7,847 bases of DNA, from contig CALALX010000099.1 of NCBI GenBank assembly GCA_937925635.1, forward strand, positions 1 through 7,847, written 5' to 3'. Source of the DNA: an uncultured Caulobacter sp. (GTDB lineage Bacteria; Pseudomonadota; Alphaproteobacteria; Caulobacterales; Caulobacteraceae). The notes beneath the pieces were generated by a model. It saw only the letters and a list, made by a program, of their open reading frames with translations. It was not told where the DNA came from and searched no databases. This document shows, piece by piece, positions 1 through 7,847 of the stretch (positions are counted from its first letter, which is position 1; every line of letters starts with the position of its first letter). The position numbers were made by a program, and so were the translations under genes.

Positions 1-3178
<3,178 letters not shown>

Positions 3179-3204
3179 ACCTCGCAGGTTCGGAACTGAA
3201 GGAG

Positions 3205-3237
3205 ACGGCCCGGGAGCGATCCCGGGCCGTTTCTTCT
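3205..3237 (+). terminator. Rho-independent terminator of rpoC, possibly bidirectional
   Basis: A perfect 11-bp GC-rich stem (3205-3215 pairing with 3220-3230) closes a GCGA tetraloop of the stable GNRA type and is followed by a T-rich run TTTCTTCTTG. It lies 26 bases after the rpoC stop. The convergent minus-strand gene ends 10 bases beyond the stem, so the same hairpin could end that transcript too, although in that direction the trailing run (TCTCCTTC) is less U-rich. Confidence 0.9.
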
Positions 3238-3240
3238 TGT

Positions 3241-3891
3241 CTACTTGTCCAGGCCGGTGACCTGGCCGGGGGAGGCCCCCGGGTCGATGCCGATCGGGGG
3301 AGGGCGCTCGCGCCAGGCGCGGTCTCGGGCCAGCCTCGCCGCCCGGGCGTCGAAGCGGCCACGCTTTGCGGCGTCCATCGGCGCGGCGATGAAGGCCGCG
3401 TCCTTCGCGCCCGCGCCCAGCGTTTCGTCGCAGGCGTCGATCTCACGCCGGGTCAGACCGACCGCGGTTCGGTTCGCGCAGCCGACCGTCGAGCCGCGCA
3501 GCGCGCCGCGCAGGTCGCCGCCCGGCCGGCCGACACCCGCGCCTGTCGTCGCCCCGCCCGACCCCGCGCCCGTGATCGGGGCAGGAGTCGGCCTCGGGAC
3601 GGGCGCCATCGGCAGGGGAAGCACCGGCGCGGCGCGGGGCGTCGCCGCCTGGCGGGGACGTACCGGTGAGGCTTGCGGCGCCGGGGCCTGGCGCGCGGCG
3701 CGCTGTCGGGCGCGGGGCGGCGGGGGCGGACGGACCAGGTCGACGACCATGGCGCGATCCTCCTCCTCGAAGAGCCGCTCGCGGACCTCCGGCGTGTTCA
3801 GACCGATCAGGGCGAAGACGGCCACATGGCCCGCGACCGAGGCCGCGAGGACGCCGGTCTTCCAGGCCCGATCCCGCCGGACGGCTTCCAA
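3241..3891 (-). CDS. uncharacterised single-pass membrane protein with proline-rich linker, TonB-like N-terminus
   Basis: The function is not known. With the TTG start at 3891 the protein has 216 residues: a short basic N-terminus, one transmembrane segment at about residues 12-31 (TGVLAASVAGHVAVFALIGL), a charged stretch containing EEEDRAMVVDLVRPPPPP, then a Pro/Ala/Arg-rich linker to about residue 105 and a Gly-rich turn. The conserved-looking C-terminal part (about 128-195) has two Cys (138 and 154), LTRREIDACDE and AAFIAAPMD. The N-in anchor plus Pro-rich linker resembles TonB or TolA, but no TonB C-terminal domain is present, so it should not be called TonB. I recall similar hypothetical proteins from Caulobacterales; that is memory, not a search. 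The TTG at 3891 is preferred because GAGGGGAG lies 7 bases upstream; a TTG at 3951 would add 20 residues but has no Shine-Dalgarno. The C-terminal domain is inferred to be periplasmic. The gene is convergent with rpoC. Confidence 0.78.
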   Translation of the reverse strand: MEAVRRDRAWKTGVLAASVAGHVAVFALIGLNTPEVRERLFEEEDRAMVVDLVRPPPPPRARQRAARQAPAPQASPVRPRQAATPRAAPVLPLPMAPVPRPTPAPITGAGSGGATTGAGVGRPGGDLRGALRGSTVGCANRTAVGLTRREIDACDETLGAGAKDAAFIAAPMDAAKRGRFDARAARLARDRAWRERPPPIGIDPGASPGQVTGLDK

Positions 3892-3898
3892 CGCGCTG

Positions 3899-3906
3899 CT
3901 CCCCTC
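3899..3906 (-). promoter_or_regulatory. Shine-Dalgarno fixing the TTG start of the membrane-protein gene
   Basis: Read on the minus strand this is GAGGGGAG, 7 bases before the TTG at 3891-3889. It is the strongest anti-16S match near the 5' end of this gene and argues against the longer TTG start at 3951, which is preceded by AACGAACC. No ATG or GTG upstream of the transmembrane segment offers another start. Confidence 0.6.
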
Positions 3907-3916
3907 GTGAGACCTG

Positions 3917-3945
3917 AAGTTTTCGCGGCGCCACGGCGAAAACTT
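3917..3945. repeat. inverted repeat in the divergent intergenic region, operator-like
   Basis: The arms AAGTTTTCGC (3917-3926) and GCGAAAACTT (3936-3945) are perfectly complementary over 10 bp with a 9-base centre that itself has partial dyad symmetry. With the TTG-3891 start it falls wholly in the 137-base gap between two divergent genes, 25 bases upstream of the minus-strand start. The AT-rich arms stand out from the surrounding GC-rich DNA. It could be a binding site for a dimeric regulator or a hairpin in the minus-strand 5' leader. It does not match the alphaproteobacterial LexA or CtrA half-site patterns I know. A GAATC (GANTC class) site lies nearby at 3960-3964. Confidence 0.6.
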
Positions 3946-4028
3946 GACCAAGGTTCGTTGAATCGGGGGCTGGCGATCCGCGATCGGGCGCCTAAATGCG
4001 ATGTCTGGAAACGCGTACGGGAACCGTC

Positions 4029-4358
4029 ATGCCGCTGCTGCTCTGCCCCAACTGCAACACGTCCATGCAGGCTGTCGCCCGCTCCGGCGTGGAGCTGGAC
4101 ATCTGTCCCTCGTGCCGGGGCGTCTGGCTCGACCGCGGGGAGCTGGAGAAGATCATCGGCGCCGGTCGCGAGGAAGTTACGTCCCAGGGTCAGGACCGTG
4201 AGCGCTTCGCGCGCGAGGTCGACGACTTCCGCCGCGATCCGGACGGCTGGAAACGCAGCCATCCCTACGATGACCGCGAGAAGCGCCACCGCTACGACGA
4301 CGACTATCACTACCGGAAGAAGAAGAAGGGCTTCGACCTCTTCGACATCTTCGACTGA
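4029..4358 (+). CDS. TFIIB-type zinc-ribbon domain protein (zf-TFIIB family)
   Basis: This 109-residue protein has two CxxC knuckles (Cys6/Cys9 and Cys26/Cys29) that form a zinc ribbon, followed at once by the family signature CRGVWLDRGELEK (29-41). That pattern is typical of small bacterial zf-TFIIB proteins, whose biochemical role is not established; the name reflects the fold and does not imply an archaeal-type transcription factor. After the ribbon comes a strongly charged region rich in Arg, Asp and Lys with RKKKK at 96-100, and a short hydrophobic-acidic tail GFDLFDIFD. A similar charged-then-aromatic ending is common in the family. The ATG at 4029 is chosen because the family starts close before the first CxxC and GGGA lies 6 bases upstream; an in-frame ATG at 3996 would add 11 residues without an obvious ribosome site. 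The gene stands alone, divergent from the membrane-protein gene. Confidence 0.85.
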   Translation: MPLLLCPNCNTSMQAVARSGVELDICPSCRGVWLDRGELEKIIGAGREEVTSQGQDRERFAREVDDFRRDPDGWKRSHPYDDREKRHRYDDDYHYRKKKKGFDLFDIFD

Positions 4359-4374
4359 GCGCGCACGCGCCTCC

Positions 4375-4411
4375 GAGTCGTGCGGAGTCGATCGCGAGTC
4401 GACGATGAATC
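4375..4411. repeat. cluster of four GANTC motifs at 10-11 bp spacing
   Basis: GAGTC at 4375, 4385 and 4396, and GAATC at 4407, each followed by G, form an imperfect direct repeat of GAGTCG with 4- to 5-base spacers. GANTC is the target of the CcrM adenine methyltransferase of alphaproteobacteria, and in Caulobacter GcrA acts at methylated GANTC promoters. The cluster begins 17 bases after the zinc-ribbon stop and ends about 75 bases upstream of the predicted str promoter. That it binds a regulator is inference. Confidence 0.55.
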
Positions 4412-4417
4412 GATGAC

Positions 4418-4475
4418 GCCTTGGCGACGGTCGAAGGCAAGCCGATCCCCGTCTCTGGCAAGATCGCGCCAAGGC
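4418..4475. repeat. long-spaced inverted repeat between zinc-ribbon gene and str promoter
   Basis: GCCTTGGCG (4418-4426) and CGCCAAGGC (4467-4475) are a perfect 9-bp inverted repeat separated by 40 bases. The stem can be prolonged through a bulge by ACGG (4427-4430) with CCGT (4449-4452). The right arm is followed by TTTCC and lies 11 bases before the -35 element. It could be a weak terminator for the zinc-ribbon transcript or a two-site operator; the T run is too short to call a terminator with confidence. Confidence 0.4.
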
Positions 4476-4486
4476 TTTCCAAACCC

Positions 4487-4515
4487 TTGACCTTCCACGC
4501 CCCTGCGAGTATCTA
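4487..4515 (+). promoter_or_regulatory. probable housekeeping sigma-factor promoter of the str operon
   Basis: TTGACC (4487-4492) matches five of six -35 consensus bases and is followed after exactly 17 bases by TATCTA (4510-4515), a relaxed -10 element. It is the best -35/-10 pair I find in the gap before rpsL. It predicts a transcript start near 4522 and a leader of about 205 bases. The -10 match is only partial, and alphaproteobacterial -10 elements are loosely conserved, so the call rests mainly on the -35 and the spacing. Confidence 0.55.
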
Positions 4516-4521
4516 GCGCGC

Positions 4522-4726
4522 CTCTTTCGGGGGCCGGGTTTGCGCCCGTCGCCCGATGAAGCTGAAGTCCCTGTCGAGGGCGATCAGGCCCGCCGGAACG
4601 CGACATCACGCGCGCCGGCGAGTTTTCGCGTTCCGACCGGGCGTTCAGAGCCGGACAAGACGATCAACCAGGACCCCCGAGGCGCTTCGGCCGAAAGGCA
4701 CACGCCTCCACGAGCAAAAGAGATAG
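4522..4726 (+). promoter_or_regulatory. long 5' leader of the rpsL operon with a 10-bp hairpin
   Basis: If the promoter above is right, about 205 bases are transcribed before rpsL. A perfect 10-bp stem, CGGAACGCGA (4594-4603) with TCGCGTTCCG (4626-4635), closes a 22-base loop; a smaller CGGG/CCCG hairpin lies at 4535-4548. No T run follows the stem, so it is not an intrinsic terminator; a protein-binding or stabilising leader structure is possible. An ATG at 4556 opens a 56-codon, Arg-rich frame that ends in TAG at 4724-4726, touching the rpsL ATG, but it has no visible ribosome site. The Shine-Dalgarno of rpsL itself is weak (AAAGAG four bases before the ATG). Confidence 0.45.
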
Positions 4727-5098
4727 ATGCCTACAGTCAACCAGCTCATCCGCAAGCCTCGGCAGCCGAAGCCGGTGCGGAACAAGGTGCCCGCCCTGAA
4801 GGGCTGCCCGCAACGTCGCGGCGTTTGCACCCGCGTCTACACGACGACCCCGAAGAAGCCGAACTCGGCGCTTCGTAAGGTCGCCAAGGTCCGTCTGACC
4901 ACCGGCATCGAAGCCGTGTGCTACATCCCGGGCGAAGGCCACAACCTGCAGGAGCACTCGGTGGTGCTCATCCGCGGCGGCCGCGTCAAGGACTTGCCCG
5001 GCGTCCGCTACCACATCCTGCGCGGCGTCCTCGACACCCAAGGTGTCAAGGATCGTAAGCAGCGTCGTTCGCTCTACGGCGCCAAGCGTCCGAAGTAA
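4727..5098 (+). CDS. rpsL: 30S ribosomal protein S12
   Basis: S12 sits at the decoding centre of the small ribosomal subunit and contributes to tRNA selection fidelity. The 123 residues run full length, from MPTVNQLIRKPRQPK to a C-terminus ending GAKRPK, as in other alphaproteobacterial S12 proteins. The two conserved loops are present: TTTPKKPNSALRK with Lys43, and GGRVKDLPGVRYH with Lys88, Asp89 and Pro91. These positions (Met counted as 1) are where streptomycin-resistance changes occur, and all carry the usual wild-type residue, so the gene predicts a streptomycin-sensitive S12. Asp89 is the residue methylthiolated by RimO in E. coli; whether that happens here cannot be seen. The start is fixed by homology and an in-frame TAG directly before the ATG. 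It is first gene of the str operon, 11 bases before rpsG. Confidence 0.99.
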   Translation: MPTVNQLIRKPRQPKPVRNKVPALKGCPQRRGVCTRVYTTTPKKPNSALRKVAKVRLTTGIEAVCYIPGEGHNLQEHSVVLIRGGRVKDLPGVRYHILRGVLDTQGVKDRKQRRSLYGAKRPK

Positions 5099-5101
5099 GG
5101 A
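5097..5101 (+). promoter_or_regulatory. Shine-Dalgarno of rpsG overlapping the rpsL stop codon
   Basis: AAGGA begins inside the TAA stop of rpsL and lies 8 bases before the rpsG ATG, followed by an A-rich spacer. The overlap couples the two genes closely and suggests that ribosomes ending rpsL help initiate rpsG. Confidence 0.75.
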
Positions 5102-5109
5102 AAAGAAGA

Positions 5110-5583
5110 ATGTCCCGTCGCCGTCGCGCCGAGAAGCGTCAGGTTCTGCCCGATCCGAAGTTCGGGGACCTGATTGTCACGAAATTCATGAACTACGTCA
5201 TGTACGAAGGCAAAAAGGCCGTCGCCGAGAACATCATCTACGGCGCCTTCGACATCCTGGAAGCCAAGCGCAAGGATCAGGGTCCCCTGGAGACCTTCCA
5301 CTCGGCGCTGGACAACGTCGCTCCGGCGATCGAAGTCCGGTCGCGTCGGGTCGGCGGCGCCACCTACCAGGTGCCGGTCGAAGTCCGTCCGGACCGTCGT
5401 CGCGCCCTGGCCATCCGCTGGCTGGTCACCGCCGCGCGCAAGCGTGGTGAGAACACCATGACCGAGAAGCTGGCCGCCGAGCTGCTGGACGCCTCGAACA
5501 ACCGCGGCACCGCGGTGAAGAAGCGCGAAGACACGCACAAGATGGCCGAAGCCAACCGGGCCTTCTCGCACTACCGCTGGTAA
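5110..5583 (+). CDS. rpsG: 30S ribosomal protein S7
   Basis: S7 is a primary binder of the 3' domain of 16S rRNA that nucleates assembly of the 30S head and contacts E-site tRNA. The frame gives 157 residues, the usual short form, starting MSRRRRAEKRQVLPDPKFGD and ending AFSHYRW, both hallmark ends of the family. The internal signatures GGATYQVPVEVRPDRRRALAIRW (split here as GGATYQVPVEV and RPDRRRALAIRW, about residues 81-103) and a helical C-terminal half are present. No residue looks abnormal. The gene follows rpsL by 11 bases and is separated from fusA by 84 bases containing a strong hairpin. In E. coli S7 is the autoregulator of this operon and binds a roughly 100-base rpsL-rpsG spacer; such a spacer is absent here. 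Confidence 0.99.
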   Translation: MSRRRRAEKRQVLPDPKFGDLIVTKFMNYVMYEGKKAVAENIIYGAFDILEAKRKDQGPLETFHSALDNVAPAIEVRSRRVGGATYQVPVEVRPDRRRALAIRWLVTAARKRGENTMTEKLAAELLDASNNRGTAVKKREDTHKMAEANRAFSHYRW

Positions 5584-5606
5584 CCCACCAGCCCAACACC
5601 TTCAGG

Positions 5607-5639
5607 GGGCGCGGGCGGTTCCAGAAACCGCCCGCGCTC
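5607..5639 (+). terminator. strong hairpin in the rpsG-fusA gap, attenuator or processing site
   Basis: GCGCGGGCGGTT (5609-5620) pairs perfectly with AACCGCCCGCGC (5626-5637) around the loop CCAGA, and a G-T plus a G-C pair extend the stem to 14 bp. It is followed by CAACTTTATC, which is only moderately T-rich. It may cause partial termination between the ribosomal-protein genes and the elongation-factor genes, protect or define an mRNA 3' end after processing, or act as a protein-binding site. As fusA has no other obvious promoter in the gap, complete termination here is unlikely. Confidence 0.6.
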
Positions 5640-5667
5640 AACTTTATCAGGCCGACAGGCGAGCATC

Positions 5668-7746
<2,079 letters not shown>

Positions 7747-7752
7747 GCAAAA

Positions 7753-7783
7753 TCCCCCAAACATAAGGACCCCGATTGGGGGA
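7753..7783 (+). promoter_or_regulatory. hairpin in the fusA-tuf gap just before the tuf ribosome site
   Basis: TCCCCCAA (7753-7760) and TTGGGGGA (7776-7783) form a perfect 8-bp stem with a 15-base loop. An alternative, mutually exclusive pairing is CCCC with GGGG around GATT (7770-7781). The stem ends 2 bases before the AGGAG of tuf, and no T run follows, so an effect on translation or mRNA processing is more likely than termination. Confidence 0.5.
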
Positions 7784-7785
7784 CC

Positions 7786-7790
7786 AGGAG
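7786..7790 (+). promoter_or_regulatory. Shine-Dalgarno of tuf
   Basis: AGGAG lies 7 bases before the tuf ATG. It is the best-matched ribosome site in the str operon segment, in keeping with the very high expression of EF-Tu. Confidence 0.75.
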
Positions 7791-7797
7791 CTAGAAT

Positions 7798-7847
7798 ATG
7801 GCCAAGGAAAAATTCGAACGTAACAAGCCGCACTGCAACATCGGCAC
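7798..7847 (+). CDS. tuf: elongation factor Tu (3'-truncated by window edge)
   Basis: Only the first 16 complete codons are inside the window. They read MAKEKFERNKPHCNIG, the characteristic N-terminus of alphaproteobacterial EF-Tu just before its GHVDHGKT P-loop. EF-Tu carries aminoacyl-tRNA to the ribosomal A site as a GTP complex. Position after fusA, 51 bases on, is the standard str-operon place. Whether a second tuf copy exists elsewhere cannot be judged from here. Confidence 0.95.
   Translation, partial: MAKEKFERNKPHCNIG

Noticed and set aside
3241..3891. Naming the membrane protein TonB because of its anchor and Pro-rich region
   Set aside because: The C-terminal region lacks the TonB fold signature, and there are no ExbB, ExbD or receptor genes beside it.
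3245..3910. Plus-strand frame of 221 codons opposite the membrane-protein gene
   Set aside because: Arg/Pro/Ala-rich with no domain, no ribosome site, and opposite a minus-strand frame with a plausible membrane anchor and good Shine-Dalgarno.
3673..4416. Plus-strand frame of 247 codons running across the divergent region into the zinc-ribbon gene
   Set aside because: It overlaps both better-supported genes in a different frame and reads as Arg/Ser/Thr-rich low-complexity sequence.
3807..4472. Minus-strand frame of 221 codons with a run of hydrophobic residues that looks like a membrane segment
   Set aside because: It is codon-aligned antisense of the zinc-ribbon gene; the hydrophobic run is the complement of the Asp/Tyr/Lys-rich tail. 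The zinc ribbon on the other strand is a clear family match.
3918..4630. The shared 10-mer AGTTTTCGCG in both the divergent inverted repeat (3918-3927) and the rpsL leader hairpin (4621-4630)
   Set aside because: Many 10-base matches are expected by chance in a window of this size, and the surrounding sequences differ; not enough to claim a common regulator.
4540..4878. Plus-strand frame of 112 codons overlapping the 5' part of rpsL
   Set aside because: It is out of frame with rpsL and its second half is only the shifted translation of S12.

Overview
This is a housekeeping segment of a GC-rich alphaproteobacterial chromosome. The protein sequences of RpoC, S12, S7, EF-G and EF-Tu have alphaproteobacterial character. 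A TonB-like but TonB-domain-free envelope protein, and a cluster of GANTC sites (the CcrM methylation target), point towards Caulobacterales such as Brevundimonas, Caulobacter or Phenylobacterium. The order assignment is inference; no search was run.

Layout. Bases 1-3178 are the 3' three quarters of rpoC (RNA polymerase beta'), entering from the left and ending at a strong hairpin terminator (3205-3237). Convergent to it on the minus strand is a gene for an uncharacterised single-pass membrane protein with a proline-rich linker (3241-3891), whose start is best placed at a TTG codon with a good Shine-Dalgarno. A divergent intergenic region (3892-4028) holds a perfect 10-bp inverted repeat. A plus-strand gene for a small TFIIB-type zinc-ribbon protein follows (4029-4358).

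The gene-free stretch 4359-4726 (368 bases) is the most structured non-coding part. It holds four GANTC motifs at 10-11 bp spacing (4375-4411), a long-range inverted repeat (4418-4475), a probable housekeeping promoter (4487-4515), and a leader of about 200 bases with a 10-bp hairpin and a short reading frame that stops directly against the rpsL start. The str operon follows: rpsL (4727-5098), rpsG (5110-5583), fusA (5668-7746) and the start of tuf (7798 onward, cut by the window end). Hairpins lie in the rpsG-fusA and fusA-tuf gaps.

The genes serve transcription and translation: the RNA polymerase catalytic subunit, two 30S proteins, and the two elongation GTPases that deliver aminoacyl-tRNA and translocate the ribosome. 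I see no mobile element, CRISPR array, tRNA or rRNA gene, prophage or defence gene. No clear undescribed system is encoded here. The parts worth a second look are the non-coding control elements of the str operon, the inverted repeat in the divergent region, and the two small uncharacterised genes between rpoC and rpsL.
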